Positions 7,722-16,995 of a DNA stretch of 64,000 nt are shown one piece after another. The stretch is taken from contig NZ_CP142104.1 in assembly GCF_035751725.1 (NCBI RefSeq), positions 4,402,001 to 4,466,000 of the forward strand, given 5' to 3'. The notes beneath the pieces were generated by a model that saw only the letters and a list, made by a program, of their open reading frames with translations, was not told the origin of the DNA and searched no databases. How positions within the stretch are numbered: the first letter of the stretch is position 1; the number at the start of each line of letters is the position of its first letter. The translations under genes and the position numbers were made by a program. Origin of the DNA: Pseudomonas frederiksbergensis. GTDB taxonomy: Bacteria > Pseudomonadota > Gammaproteobacteria > Pseudomonadales > Pseudomonadaceae.

Positions 7722-9155
7722 ATGACATTTCTGCGCCCCACCCTGCTGACGCTCGCTTGCCTGCTCGCCTCACCGGGCTTCGCCGACGACCTGCCGTCAC
7801 TTGGCGATGCCAGTTCTGCCATCGTCTCGCCAGAGCAGGAGCACCAACTGGGCCGCGCCTGGCTGGCTCTGCTGCGCAGCCAGGTTTCACAGCTCAACGA
7901 CCCGCAGCTCAAGGACTACGTCGAAACCAGCGTCTACAAGCTGGTGGAAACCAGCCAGGTCAATGACCGGCGCCTGGAATTCATCCTGATCAACAGCCCG
8001 CAGCTCAACGCCTTCGCCGCTCCTGGCGGAATCGTCGGGGTCAATGGCGGCCTGTTCCTCAACGCACAGACCGAAGGCGAATACGCGTCGGTCATGGCCC
8101 ACGAACTGGCGCATTTGTCCCAGCGCCACTTTGCCCGTGGCGTCGAAGCACAACAGCGCATGCAGGTGCCGATGATGGCCGCTCTGCTGGCGGGTATCGT
8201 GGTCGCCGCCGCTGGCGGTGGCGACGCCGGGATTGCCGCCATCGCCGGGACCCAGGCCGCCGCCATCCAGGAACAGCGACGCTTCTCGCGCCAGAACGAA
8301 CAGGAAGCGGACCGCATCGGCATCCAGAACCTGGAAAAAGCCGGGTATGACCCACGGTCCATGCCAACCATGTTCGAACGCCTGATGCGCCAATACCGCT
8401 TTGATGCCAGGCCTCCCGAGTTCCTGCTGACTCACCCGGTCACCGAGTCGCGTATCGCCGACACCCGTAACCGCGCCGAACAGGCCAAGCCGGGGGGGAT
8501 CGAGGACAGCATGCGCTATCAGCTGATTCGCGCCCGAGTCCAATTGACGTATGAAGAAACCCCGGGGCTTGCCGCCAAGCGCTTTCGCGCGCTGCTGGAC
8601 GAAAATCCAAAGAACGATGTGGCCCGCTATGGCCTGGCGATCGCACAGATCAAGGGCGGCCAGTTGAATGAAGCGCGGGAGAACCTCAAGCCCTTGCTGG
8701 CTAAATCGCCCAACGAAATCATCTACAACCTGGCCCAGGTCGATCTGGACATCACCAGCAACAAGCTGCCGGACGCTCAATCGCGTGTCGACCGGCTGCT
8801 GACCCAGTACCCGGGCAATTACCCGCTCAACCAAGTTCGTGTCGACCTGCTACTCAAGCAGAATCGTCCCGCTGATGCGGAAAAAGCGCTGGAAACCCTG
8901 CTCAAAAGCCGTCCGGACGATCCGGACGTCTGGTACATGGTCGCCGAGACACGCGGCCTGTCGGGCAACATCATCGGCTTGCACCAGGCCCGCGCCGAGT
9001 ACTTCGCGTTGGTGGGAGACTATCGCCAGGCGATCCAACAACTGGATTTCGCCAAACGTCGCGCAGGAAGCAATTTCCCATTGTCGTCGCGGATCGACGC
9101 ACGGCAGCGAGAGCTCATGGAGCAGGAGCGAATGGTCAAGGACATGATGGGCTGA
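7722..9155 (+). CDS. bepA: periplasmic M48 metalloprotease/chaperone with TPR domain (BepA-like)
   Basis: Periplasmic zinc protease involved in outer-membrane protein quality control. From the ATG at 7722 the protein is 477 residues: a Sec signal (to about residue 21, ending GFADD), the M48 domain with HELAH zinc motif (residues 127-131) and third-ligand region NEQEADRIG, then a C-terminal TPR array. The frame can start at a TTG at 7701, but the ATG begins the signal peptide. It is transcribed toward mucD, and the two share a perfect palindromic terminator. A role beside the AlgU envelope-stress genes is plausible. Confidence 0.9.
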   Translation: MTFLRPTLLTLACLLASPGFADDLPSLGDASSAIVSPEQEHQLGRAWLALLRSQVSQLNDPQLKDYVETSVYKLVETSQVNDRRLEFILINSPQLNAFAAPGGIVGVNGGLFLNAQTEGEYASVMAHELAHLSQRHFARGVEAQQRMQVPMMAALLAGIVVAAAGGGDAGIAAIAGTQAAAIQEQRRFSRQNEQEADRIGIQNLEKAGYDPRSMPTMFERLMRQYRFDARPPEFLLTHPVTESRIADTRNRAEQAKPGGIEDSMRYQLIRARVQLTYEETPGLAAKRFRALLDENPKNDVARYGLAIAQIKGGQLNEARENLKPLLAKSPNEIIYNLAQVDLDITSNKLPDAQSRVDRLLTQYPGNYPLNQVRVDLLLKQNRPADAEKALETLLKSRPDDPDVWYMVAETRGLSGNIIGLHQARAEYFALVGDYRQAIQQLDFAKRRAGSNFPLSSRIDARQRELMEQERMVKDMMG

Positions 9156-9172
9156 ACCTAGCAGCCCGGCAT

Positions 9173-9206
9173 AAAAAAACCGCCTCGATATCGAGGCGGT
9201 TTTTTT
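9173..9206. terminator. bidirectional rho-independent terminator (bepA/mucD)
   Basis: A perfect 34-bp palindrome: a run of seven A, then ACCGCCTCGAT and its complement, then a run of seven T. It terminates both the rightward bepA and the leftward muc operon. Confidence 0.95.
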
Positions 9207-9221
9207 CAGCCGGTAACTGGC

Positions 9222-10649
9222 TTATTCGGCCAGCTTGAACGTGATGAAGCTCGCACGTCCTTGACGCAGGACGCGCATCGATACCGAGCGATTCTTCGGC
9301 AGCGCCTTGGCGATATCGGTGAATTCCTTGGCGGATCCGATGGCCTGGTTATTCAGGTGCGTAATGATGTCGCCTGGTTGCAGGCCGATCAGTGCAGCAG
9401 GACCTTCCTGCACTTCCTTGATCACCACACCACCTTGCAACTCCAGGGTGCGCTTCTGCTCGTCGGTCAGTTCGACCACCGCGACGCCCAGGCGATTGCT
9501 GCTGCGCTCGACGCCGGACTTGGGCAGCGAATCCAGCTCCTTGCCCTCTTCCGGAATAGCGCCGACCGTGAGTTCAACGTTCTTGCGCTTGCCCTCGCGA
9601 ATGACTTCGAGGTTGGCCTTGGCCCCGGCCTTGAGGGCACCTACCAGGTGCGGCAAATCAGCAGACATGACGATCGGCTGGCCATTGAGGCTGAGGATCA
9701 CATCGCCGACCTGCAAGCCGCCCTTGGCTGCCGGACCACCGTCCTGGATTTGCGCCACCAGGGCACCGGCGGGTTTTTCCAGCCCGAACGATTCGGCCAG
9801 GTCCTTGTTCACTTCCTGGATGACCACGCCCAGCCAGCCACGGCTGACTTTGCCTTCGCTTTTCAGCTGGTTGGACACGTCCATGGCAACGTCGATCGGA
9901 ATCGCGAAGGAAACGCCCATGAAGCCACCCGAACGGGTATAGATCTGCGAGTTGATCCCCACCACTTCACCGTCGAGGTTGAACAGCGGGCCGCCGGAGT
10001 TGCCTGGGTTGATCGGCACGTCGGTCTGGATGAACGGCACGTAGTTTTCGTTGGGCAGGCTGCGGCCGATGGCACTGACGATGCCCTGGGTCACGGTGTG
10101 GTCGAAGCCGAACGGCGAACCGATCGCGACGACCCATTGGCCGGCCTTCAGATTCTGGGATTTGCCAAGCTTGAGCACGGGCAAGTCCTTGCCTTCGATC
10201 TTGAGCAACGCCACGTCGGACCGAGGGTCGGTGCCGATCAGCTTGGCCTTGAGCTCACTGCGATCGGCCAGGCGTACCAGGATCTCATCGGCATCGGCGA
10301 TCACGTGGTTGTTGGTCAGGATGTAGCCATCCGGTGAAATGATGAAACCCGAGCCCAGGGACTGCGCTTCCCGCTGGCGGCCACCACCCGGCGACCGTGG
10401 TTGCGGCATCCCGCGCTCGAAGAATTCGCGCAGCATGGGGGGCAGGCCTTCCAGGTCGGGCATCTGCGGGTCCATTACCCGACGTTCCGGCAGCTTCTGC
10501 GTCGTACTGATGTTCACTACGGCGGGCGAAGCCTGCTCGACCAATTGCGTAAAATCGGGCAATTCGACCGCCACGGCAGGAACGGCCTGGCCGAGCACAA
10601 GCACGGTGGCAAAAATGGAGAGATAGGTTTTCAAGCGTAGTATCGACAT
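9222..10649 (-). CDS. mucD: periplasmic serine protease MucD (DegP/HtrA family)
   Basis: A 475-residue periplasmic protease/chaperone that removes misfolded proteins and dampens AlgU-dependent alginate synthesis. It has a signal peptide (about residues 1-27, AVPAVAVE), a trypsin-like domain with triad His115 (TNNHV), Asp145 (RSDVALL) and Ser218 (GNSGGP), then two PDZ domains (about residues 260-360 and 380-470). A flexible LA loop with PQPRSPGGG lies before the protease core. It is the last gene of the algU cluster and is separated from mucB by an unusually long 230-bp spacer. Confidence 0.97.
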   Translation of the reverse strand: MSILRLKTYLSIFATVLVLGQAVPAVAVELPDFTQLVEQASPAVVNISTTQKLPERRVMDPQMPDLEGLPPMLREFFERGMPQPRSPGGGRQREAQSLGSGFIISPDGYILTNNHVIADADEILVRLADRSELKAKLIGTDPRSDVALLKIEGKDLPVLKLGKSQNLKAGQWVVAIGSPFGFDHTVTQGIVSAIGRSLPNENYVPFIQTDVPINPGNSGGPLFNLDGEVVGINSQIYTRSGGFMGVSFAIPIDVAMDVSNQLKSEGKVSRGWLGVVIQEVNKDLAESFGLEKPAGALVAQIQDGGPAAKGGLQVGDVILSLNGQPIVMSADLPHLVGALKAGAKANLEVIREGKRKNVELTVGAIPEEGKELDSLPKSGVERSSNRLGVAVVELTDEQKRTLELQGGVVIKEVQEGPAALIGLQPGDIITHLNNQAIGSAKEFTDIAKALPKNRSVSMRVLRQGRASFITFKLAE

Positions 10650-10879
10650 ACGGCTCCCGTTACGACGAGCATGGTTAAGCGATATGGAGCAGAAACACGG
10701 GAGAACGATACTCCGGTATTTTTGTTCCGCAAACAGACAAGGCCAGAGCCGAGCGGCTCTGACCTAATAGAAAAAAAATCGTTTTTTTGCAAATGAAAAT
10801 GCTGACAGGAAGTTTCCGCATACCGATCAAGCCTTGGCGTTAACGGCCTCCTGCGCAATCGAATCACCTGGGCACTGGG
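10650..10879 (-). other. mucB-mucD spacer with RNA structure; mucC absent
   Basis: In P. aeruginosa mucC lies between mucB and mucD; here no mucC-like ORF is present. The spacer holds an inverted repeat at 10741-10764 whose minus-strand RNA pairs GGUCAGAGCC with GGCUCUGGCC through one U-G wobble, and an A8/T7 tract pair at 10771-10788. This could be an attenuator, an RNA-processing site or part of an internal mucD promoter. Confidence 0.55.
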
Positions 10880-11827
10880 CTATTTGGCTGCCGTGACGTC
10901 GGAGCGCATGGAAAGCGCGATCCGCTCGGCCGTCCCGATAGGAATCTCACCGACCACCGTGACCATCATTTCGCCTTGCGGCGTGGTCAGACGGCGGGAT
11001 ACGGCGGCGGTCGGCCCCAACTGCGTACGGGTATCGGTGGCAGTGGCGCCATTCAACGGCTCCAGGAATACCGAGAACCGAGCCAGGCCGTCGTCGTACA
11101 TGAGGCTGTTGACCGGCACCTTGGTGTCCGGGTCATTTCGCGTAACACTGCTGGTCAATTCAAAGCCCGGCGGAAGCCAGTCCGAACGCCATGCGGTCTT
11201 GACTGCCGTCGCCTTGTCGGGCTCCTTGGCAACAGCCGTGCATTCGGCACTGGCCTGCAGGTCAGCCTCCGAAGGTGCGGCGGTATTCAGGCGGGTATAT
11301 TGAAAGCGTTCGAGCAACTGTCCCTTGTCATTCAACAGCAAGGACTTGAGCGGCAACCCGGTTTCCTTGTCCAGATGCAGCTCGAACCCATAACGATGCT
11401 GGTCCTTCGGAGTCAGCGCCACGATGACCGCCTGACGCCCAGCCACGCGCGACTTGCCGATTACGGCAAGGTCATACCAATTCTTGAGTTTTTGCGGATC
11501 GAGCGTACGTGCAGTGCCATCTGGTGTATTTCCCAGCCCGGCGATCAAGGTGCCACTGACGCATTGAGTATGTCCATCAATGCGCATGACCTCCTGTGCC
11601 GAACCGTCGAGCTGGAGCAACCGCTCGCGGACCTTACCATCCTGAACACGATGCCAGATGTTATGGGTAGAAAAACTACCGTTACGCTCGTAAACGAAAG
11701 TGCCCTGGAAGCTTTGCTGTTGCTCGGCTTGGCTCAGACGATTAAGCCAGTCTTGAGCCTCGCCAGCATGGGCTGGAATCACGCACCAGCCACCAAGCAG
11801 AAGCGAGAAGAGAGGTATGGCGCGCAT
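10880..11827 (-). CDS. mucB: sigma factor AlgU regulatory protein MucB (RseB-like)
   Basis: A 315-residue periplasmic protein that binds the periplasmic part of MucA and protects it from proteolysis, keeping AlgU inactive. Signal peptide about residues 1-21 (CVIPAHA-GEAQ). The N-terminal LolA-like domain begins at AQDWLNRLSQAEQQQSF with the characteristic GTFVYERNG, and a smaller C-terminal domain follows from about residue 210. It starts 8 bp after the mucA stop, so the genes are coupled. Confidence 0.96.
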   Translation of the reverse strand: MRAIPLFSLLLGGWCVIPAHAGEAQDWLNRLSQAEQQQSFQGTFVYERNGSFSTHNIWHRVQDGKVRERLLQLDGSAQEVMRIDGHTQCVSGTLIAGLGNTPDGTARTLDPQKLKNWYDLAVIGKSRVAGRQAVIVALTPKDQHRYGFELHLDKETGLPLKSLLLNDKGQLLERFQYTRLNTAAPSEADLQASAECTAVAKEPDKATAVKTAWRSDWLPPGFELTSSVTRNDPDTKVPVNSLMYDDGLARFSVFLEPLNGATATDTRTQLGPTAAVSRRLTTPQGEMMVTVVGEIPIGTAERIALSMRSDVTAAK

Positions 11828-11835
11828 GGTCCTCC

Positions 11836-12423
11836 TTAACGGTTTTCCAAGCTGGCCGCACGAGCGTAAGGCAGCGCGCTTTCAGTGCCTTTCAACGCAG
11901 CCTGCTGGGCATGCTGGCGCAGGTAGTTCGGCAGGCGCTGATCGTGCCAGCCTGGCTGTCCTTGCAAGACACCGTTGTTCATCGGGCCAGCGGCCTCCGA
12001 ACCTTCGCTGTAGCCGGCCAGTACCGCAGGCCCCTTGACCTGTGGCGTTGCCAGGCTTGGCTGGTTGGATTGCTGCGCCATCTGCACGCCAGCGATCTCG
12101 TCCTGGTTGTACAACCGGACACCGGCCAATACCGCGACGGTGACCGAAGCAGCTACAGCCAAGCGACCCAGGCTACGCCATGGACCACGGGAGGCTTTCG
12201 CCGGTACGGCTTCATCAGCCAATGCAGCAGAAACGGCCGCAGCGATGTCCAGGCGCGGAAGCAGCAGGTCCTTGTGCATGACAGCCCGGGCGATCTGGTA
12301 ACGGGCCCAGGTCTCACGGGTTTCAACATCGTCGAAGGCATTCAATACCCGACGCAATTCCAATTCGTCCGCTTCGTTATCCATCACTGCGGACAGCGAT
12401 TCCTGCAGGGCTTCACGACTCAT
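11836..12423 (-). CDS. mucA: anti-sigma factor MucA
   Basis: Single-pass inner-membrane anti-sigma factor that sequesters AlgU. The 195-residue protein has an N-terminal AlgU-binding domain (MSREALQESLSAVMDNEADE), a transmembrane segment at about residues 86-105 and a periplasmic C-terminus that MucB binds. It is full length, with no mucA22-type frameshift as found in mucoid cystic fibrosis isolates of P. aeruginosa. It is 30 bp downstream of algU and 8 bp upstream of mucB. Confidence 0.97.
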   Translation of the reverse strand: MSREALQESLSAVMDNEADELELRRVLNAFDDVETRETWARYQIARAVMHKDLLLPRLDIAAAVSAALADEAVPAKASRGPWRSLGRLAVAASVTVAVLAGVRLYNQDEIAGVQMAQQSNQPSLATPQVKGPAVLAGYSEGSEAAGPMNNGVLQGQPGWHDQRLPNYLRQHAQQAALKGTESALPYARAASLENR

Positions 12424-12453
12424 GGCGTTCCTCTCTTGGCTGTCGCCGCTGTC

Positions 12454-13035
12454 TCAGTTTTCCTGCAACAACGGTTGCAGGGCTTTATCGATGGCCTCCC
12501 GAGCGCGGAAGATCCGGGAGCGCACGGTACCCACCGGACATTGCATGACGCTCGCAATGTCCTCGTAACTCAGACCGTCGAATTCGCGTAAAGTTAAAGC
12601 CGTACGCAAATCTTCGGGCAGTTGCTGGATGGTTCGATGGACGGTGCCTTCGATCTCATCCCGCAGCAACGCTCGCTCCGGTGATTCGAGGTCCTTGAGG
12701 CCATGATCGCCATCGTAGAACTCCGCATCTTCAGAACTCACATCGCTATCCGGCGGCCGGCGGCCGCGTGAAACCAGATAGTTTTTCGCCGTGTTAATGG
12801 CGATGCGGTAAAGCCACGTGTAAAACGCGCTATCCCCGCGAAAATTTCCAAGTGCGCGGTAGGCCTTGATGAAGGCTTCCTGGGCAACATCCTGGGCTTC
12901 ATGGGTGTCGTGCACAAAACGCACGATCAACCCGAGAATTTTGTGCTGGTATTTCAGCACTAGCAGATCGAAAGCTCGCTTGTCGCCGCGCTGAACGCGT
13001 TCGACCAGCTGCTGATCCTCTTCCTGGGTTAGCAT
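12454..13035 (-). CDS. algU: ECF sigma factor AlgU (AlgT/RpoE)
   Basis: A 193-residue extracytoplasmic-function sigma factor driving envelope-stress and alginate genes. Region 2 contains DVAQEAFIKAYRAL and FYTWLYRIAINTAKNYL; region 4 contains LPEDLRTALTLREFDGLSY with the helix-turn-helix CPVGTVRSRIFRARE near the C-terminus. The ATG at 13035 (MLTQEEDQQLVERVQ) is the family start; an upstream open extension is not protein-like. First gene of the muc cluster, with self-recognisable promoters upstream. Confidence 0.98.
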   Translation of the reverse strand: MLTQEEDQQLVERVQRGDKRAFDLLVLKYQHKILGLIVRFVHDTHEAQDVAQEAFIKAYRALGNFRGDSAFYTWLYRIAINTAKNYLVSRGRRPPDSDVSSEDAEFYDGDHGLKDLESPERALLRDEIEGTVHRTIQQLPEDLRTALTLREFDGLSYEDIASVMQCPVGTVRSRIFRAREAIDKALQPLLQEN

Positions 13036-13094
13036 GAACACTCCTCGATAAGCTCGAAGGAGGCTTGCACTACTAATCGACCGGGCTTGCAAAC

Positions 13095-13121
13095 ATAGAC
13101 TCGGGCTTTTCGCAAAAGTTC
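13095..13121 (-). promoter_or_regulatory. AlgU-dependent promoter of algU
   Basis: On the minus strand GAACTT (13116-13121) is followed after exactly 16 nt by TCTAT (13095-13099). This fits the AlgU/sigma-E consensus GAACTT-N16/17-TCtga and lies about 60 nt before the algU start, as expected for autoregulation. Confidence 0.8.
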
Positions 13122-13288
13122 TCCCCCTTCCAAGCAAGTTTCCGGCGCGCTCTGATCCGGCACGCACGAAAAACGCAGCACGAGATTCCCCGGCTGCGCG
13201 AATAATCTGTCGCCGGGCCTGCCGGGCGAGGATTCGAATCGAAGTCCTGCACCAACCCGACGCTGTTCCCTTTTGCAGACAACCGTCT

Positions 13289-13316
13289 ATTGAACGTAGC
13301 CGCTTGGCAAAAGTTC
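13289..13316 (-). promoter_or_regulatory. possible second AlgU-type promoter
   Basis: On the minus strand GAACTT (13311-13316) is followed after 17 nt by TCAAT (13289-13293). The -35 match is perfect and the -10 match partial. Several algU promoters are known in P. aeruginosa, so a distal one is plausible. Confidence 0.5.
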
Positions 13317-13593
13317 CCGCTATTTTCTGCCCTTCGAAACGAAGATTTGGCAACCGTGACGAGATAAACAACGTTCCGTCCTCGAAAACGTCGCGTTGTC
13401 GCCATTTCAGGAAAACCCTGTTCCGACGAAGCGTGTCGCTTTTCCGTCACGCTGGTTTCACATCGCCATGATTGCCCGGCTATTGTGCCGATCCCCCCCT
13501 CTATATACTAGTGGGCTGCAAGGCTGCCTGACCCGTTGAAGCGGATGTCCGGCGCCAACCCCTCACGGGTCGCTTTGAGCGGAAATCATTCGA

Positions 13594-15210
13594 ATGAGCC
13601 AACAGTTCCAACATGATGTACTGGTAATCGGCAGCGGTGCCGCCGGATTGAGCCTGGCCTTGACCCTGCCCGCGCATCTGCGCATCGCCGTACTGAGCAA
13701 GGGCGACCTCGCCAACGGCTCGACGTTCTGGGCCCAGGGCGGCGTCGCGGCCGTGCTGGATGACGCCGACACGATCCAATCCCACGTCGACGACACGCTC
13801 AACGCCGGAGGCGGGCTGTGCAATCAGGACGCGGTGCGTTTCACCGTCGAGCACAGCAGGGAGGCGATCCAATGGCTGATCGACCAGGGCGTGCCGTTTA
13901 CCCGCGATGAGCAGTCCGGCACTGAAGACGGCGGCTTCGAGTTTCACCTGACCCGCGAGGGCGGTCACAGCCACCGCCGGATCATCCATGCCGCCGACGC
14001 GACGGGCGCGGCAATTTTCAAGACCCTGCTGGCCCAGGCCCGGCAGCGACCGAACATCGAGTTGCTGGAGCAGCGAGTCGCGATCGACCTGATCACCGAG
14101 AAACGCTTGGGCCTGGACGGTGATCGCTGCCTGGGCGCCTACGTGCTCAACCGCGGCACCGGTGAAGTTGACACCTACGGCGCGCGCTTCGTCATCCTGG
14201 CTTCCGGTGGCGCGGCAAAAGTCTATCTCTACACCAGCAACCCCGATGGCGCCTGCGGTGACGGCATCGCCATGGCTTGGCGCTCCGGTTGCCGGGTGGC
14301 GAACCTGGAATTCAATCAGTTCCACCCCACCTGCCTCTACCACCCGCAGGCCAAGAGCTTCCTGGTGACCGAGGCCCTGCGCGGCGAAGGCGCGCACCTG
14401 AAGCTGCCCAACGGGGAACGCTTCATGCAACGCTTCGATCCCCGCGCCGAGCTGGCCCCACGGGACATCGTTGCCCGGGCCATCGACCATGAGATGAAGC
14501 GCCTGGGCATCGACTGCGTCTACCTGGACATCAGCCACAAGCCCGAAGCGTTCATCAAGAGCCATTTCCCGACGGTCTACGAACGCTGCCTGGAATTTTC
14601 CATCGACATCACCAAGCAGCCTATTCCGGTGGTTCCGGCGGCGCATTACACCTGTGGCGGCGTCATGGTCGACCAATTCGGCCGCACCGATGTCCCAGGC
14701 CTGTATGCGATCGGCGAAACCAGCTTTACCGGGCTGCACGGCGCCAATCGCATGGCCAGCAACTCGCTGCTGGAATGTTTCGTCTACGCCCGCTCGGCAG
14801 CGGCCGACATTCTTGAGCAATTGCCGCAGATCGCCATCCCGGCCGCCCTGCCCTCGTGGGACGCCAGCCAGGTCACCGACTCTGACGAAGACGTGATCAT
14901 TGCCCACAACTGGGACGAACTTCGGCGCTTCATGTGGGATTACGTTGGGATCGTGCGCACCAACAAACGCCTGCAACGGGCCCAGCATCGGGTTCGCCTG
15001 CTGCTCGACGAGATCGATGAGTTCTACAGTAACTACAAAGTCAGCCGGGACTTGATCGAACTCCGCAACCTGGCTCAGGTGGCCGAATTGATGATTCGCT
15101 CGGCCATGGAACGCAAGGAAAGCCGAGGACTGCATTACACCCTCGATTACCCGGACCTGTTGCCGGAGGCGCTGGACACTATCCTGGTGCCGCCCACCTA
15201 CGCCGGCTGA
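13594..15210 (+). CDS. nadB: L-aspartate oxidase
   Basis: FAD enzyme oxidising L-aspartate to iminoaspartate, the first step of NAD synthesis. The 538-residue length is normal. Features are the N-terminal dinucleotide-binding [10 protein letters not shown] (about residues 11-20), [10 protein letters not shown], the histidine segment GGHSHRRI, the active-site region [10 protein letters not shown], and the C-terminal FAD-capping [17 protein letters not shown]. It is divergent from algU, as in other pseudomonads. Its last 32 nt overlap the convergent ygfX gene. Confidence 0.97.
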   Translation: MSQQFQHDVLVIGSGAAGLSLALTLPAHLRIAVLSKGDLANGSTFWAQGGVAAVLDDADTIQSHVDDTLNAGGGLCNQDAVRFTVEHSREAIQWLIDQGVPFTRDEQSGTEDGGFEFHLTREGGHSHRRIIHAADATGAAIFKTLLAQARQRPNIELLEQRVAIDLITEKRLGLDGDRCLGAYVLNRGTGEVDTYGARFVILASGGAAKVYLYTSNPDGACGDGIAMAWRSGCRVANLEFNQFHPTCLYHPQAKSFLVTEALRGEGAHLKLPNGERFMQRFDPRAELAPRDIVARAIDHEMKRLGIDCVYLDISHKPEAFIKSHFPTVYERCLEFSIDITKQPIPVVPAAHYTCGGVMVDQFGRTDVPGLYAIGETSFTGLHGANRMASNSLLECFVYARSAAADILEQLPQIAIPAALPSWDASQVTDSDEDVIIAHNWDELRRFMWDYVGIVRTNKRLQRAQHRVRLLLDEIDEFYSNYKVSRDLIELRNLAQVAELMIRSAMERKESRGLHYTLDYPDLLPEALDTILVPPTYAG

Positions 15211-15631
15211 ACCTGAGTCGTACCCGCAGGCGCCGATGGACATCCGGCGCCAGCGCATCGCGGGGCACACACAGCGAGCGAACCCGCCGCTCACCCTGGA
15301 GGCGAAAGCGCAGCACGACGATCATCGGCAATGCGAGGCTGTCGGGCCGCAACTGCACCGCCTGCCAGCCGCCCCCGGTGCTCCAGAGCTGCCAGCCATC
15401 GGCATCGCGACGCAAGCCACGAAACGCTCGCCGATGGGTCAATAACAGATGTCGCGGCAGTACCCAGGCGCCATGGCCCAGGCACAGCAGGATACCTACG
15501 ACTGCATACCCGAGGGGGATAGCCAATAGCAACAACGAAACAAGGGCGAGCACCAGCGCCAAAAGGTACGCCGCCAGCAATCGTCTGGAGGCGCGCCAGC
15601 GGCATTCGAAGCGATTACTTGGGCTGGACAC
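15179..15631 (-). CDS. YgfX/CptA-like membrane protein
   Basis: A 150-residue protein with a basic N-terminus, two adjacent transmembrane segments (about residues 18-38 and 40-58) and a basic soluble C-terminal domain. This is the layout of YgfX (also called CptA), which is encoded next to SdhE (YgfY/CptB); in E. coli the pair has been proposed as a toxin-antitoxin-like system acting on FtsZ/MreB, though SdhE's accepted role is flavinylation. It overlaps the sdhE end by 17 nt, so the genes are translationally coupled, and overlaps the nadB 3' end by 32 nt in convergent orientation. Confidence 0.75.
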   Translation of the reverse strand: MSSPSNRFECRWRASRRLLAAYLLALVLALVSLLLLAIPLGYAVVGILLCLGHGAWVLPRHLLLTHRRAFRGLRRDADGWQLWSTGGGWQAVQLRPDSLALPMIVVLRFRLQGERRVRSLCVPRDALAPDVHRRLRVRLRFSRRRWAAPG

Positions 15632-15869
15632 GATCCAGGATCATCCGGACCATGCGTTGCAACTCCGGATCCTCGGACTCACTGCGTTCCATGAACCAGC
15701 CGAACATGTCCTGGTCTTCGCACTCGAGCAGGCGGACGTAGCATGCACGGTCAACCTCATCGAGGTGGGGATAGACCTCTTTCACGAACGGCACCAGCAA
15801 CACGTCAAGCTCAAGCATGCCGCGGCGGCTGTGCCAGTAGAGGCGATTCAGTTCAACATCTTCGACCAT
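15615..15869 (-). CDS. sdhE: FAD assembly factor SdhE
   Basis: An 84-residue helical protein that promotes covalent attachment of FAD to succinate dehydrogenase SdhA. The invariant RGxxE motif is present as [10 protein letters not shown] (about residues 11-20), and the C-terminal half has the FGWFMERSE stretch. The ATG at 15869 has GAGGAGCG just upstream; an in-frame start 96 nt earlier adds non-homologous sequence. Divergent from ygfZ, a gene order seen in many gammaproteobacteria. Confidence 0.93.
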   Translation of the reverse strand: MVEDVELNRLYWHSRRGMLELDVLLVPFVKEVYPHLDEVDRACYVRLLECEDQDMFGWFMERSESEDPELQRMVRMILDRVQPK

Positions 15870-16018
15870 GGAGCGCTCCTCAAATAGAGCGCAAGTATAC
15901 AGGCCCGGCCGTGGCGGAACAGACGGCTTTGGTCGGTCATCGCCGAACCTTTGTAAACTACCCATTTCAAGGGCGTCCCCTTATGATGTCTACCAGACTT
16001 TTTACCCTGCGATGACCC

Positions 16019-16960
16019 ATGGCTGATTCCGCTTTTTTCTGCACCCTGTCCCACGAAGGCGTTCTCGCGGTCCGCGGCGTGGATGCCGGCAAATTCCTGC
16101 AAGGCCAATTGACCTGCAACCTCAACTACCTGAGCGACACCCGGGCCAGCCTCGGCGCCCGTTGCACGCAAAAAGGCCGGATGCAATCGAGCTTCCGGAT
16201 CGTGCTCGAAGGCGACGGCGTCCTCATGGCGATGGCCAGCGAGTTACTCGAACCCCAACTGGCGGACCTGAAGAAGTACGCAGTGTTCTCCAAATCCAAA
16301 CTCACCGATGAAAGCCCGGCATGGGTTCGCTTCGGATTGGAAAACGCTGACACCGCACTCAGCGAACTGGGCCTGGAGTTGCCGGCCGACACCGACAGCG
16401 TGGCCCGCCAGGAATCCTTGATCGCCATTCGCGTCTCCCCCGGCCGCGCCGAGCTCTGGGCCCGCGCCGAACAGGCCGAGACGCTACGCACTCGCCTGGG
16501 CGCCGAGCTGGCCGAAGGCGACTTGAACCGCTGGCTGCTGGGCCAGGTCCGTGCGGGCATCGGCCAGGTCATGCCGGCCACGCGCGAATTGTTCATTCCG
16601 CAAATGCTCAACCTGCAAGCCGTCGGCGGCGTGAGTTTCAAGAAAGGCTGCTACACCGGCCAGGAAATCGTCGCTCGCATGCAGTACCTCGGCAAGCTCA
16701 AGCGTCGCCTCTATCGCCTGCAACTGGACGCCAGCGAATTGCCGGAGCCCGGCACCCCGCTGTTTTCCCCCACTCACGGCAGCTCCATCGGTGAGGTCGT
16801 CATTGCCGCCCATGCCGAGCGAAACATTGAACTGCTGGCGGTATTGCAGGCCGAAGCGGCAGGGGATGGCAATTTGCACCTCGGTGCTTTGGAAGGCCCC
16901 GCGCTACAATTGCTGGACTTGCCTTACGAACTGGATCGCGACCGCGAAATCCAGCGTTGA
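16019..16960 (+). CDS. ygfZ: tRNA-modifying/Fe-S maintenance protein YgfZ
   Basis: A 313-residue folate-binding protein of the GcvT-like fold, needed for certain Fe-S enzymes and tRNA thiomethylation. The signature KGCYTGQEIVAR is intact around residue 215, including the conserved Cys. The N-terminal GKFLQGQLTCNL segment is typical. It is divergent from sdhE with 149 bp between them. The next gene (HDOD) begins 35 bp downstream and may be co-transcribed. Confidence 0.93.
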   Translation: MADSAFFCTLSHEGVLAVRGVDAGKFLQGQLTCNLNYLSDTRASLGARCTQKGRMQSSFRIVLEGDGVLMAMASELLEPQLADLKKYAVFSKSKLTDESPAWVRFGLENADTALSELGLELPADTDSVARQESLIAIRVSPGRAELWARAEQAETLRTRLGAELAEGDLNRWLLGQVRAGIGQVMPATRELFIPQMLNLQAVGGVSFKKGCYTGQEIVARMQYLGKLKRRLYRLQLDASELPEPGTPLFSPTHGSSIGEVVIAAHAERNIELLAVLQAEAAGDGNLHLGALEGPALQLLDLPYELDRDREIQR

Positions 16961-16995
16961 TCGCAACATTTTGTCGCAACACCTAGAGAACCGAA

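Larger units (their letters stand above)
13036..13593. other. algU-nadB divergent intergenic region (558 bp)
   Basis: Long regulatory region with one strong and one possible AlgU promoter for algU and, at the right end, the nadB ribosome site (GAGCGGA near 13578). The long frames through this region on the minus strand are extensions of algU without coding character. Confidence 0.6.

Noticed and set aside
9173-9206. CRISPR-like repeat
   Set aside because: Single perfect palindrome with A/T flanks; a bidirectional terminator.
13501-15294. 597-codon minus-strand frame over nadB
   Set aside because: nadB on the plus strand has complete FAD and catalytic motifs; the opposite frame has shadow composition, typical of GC-rich genes.
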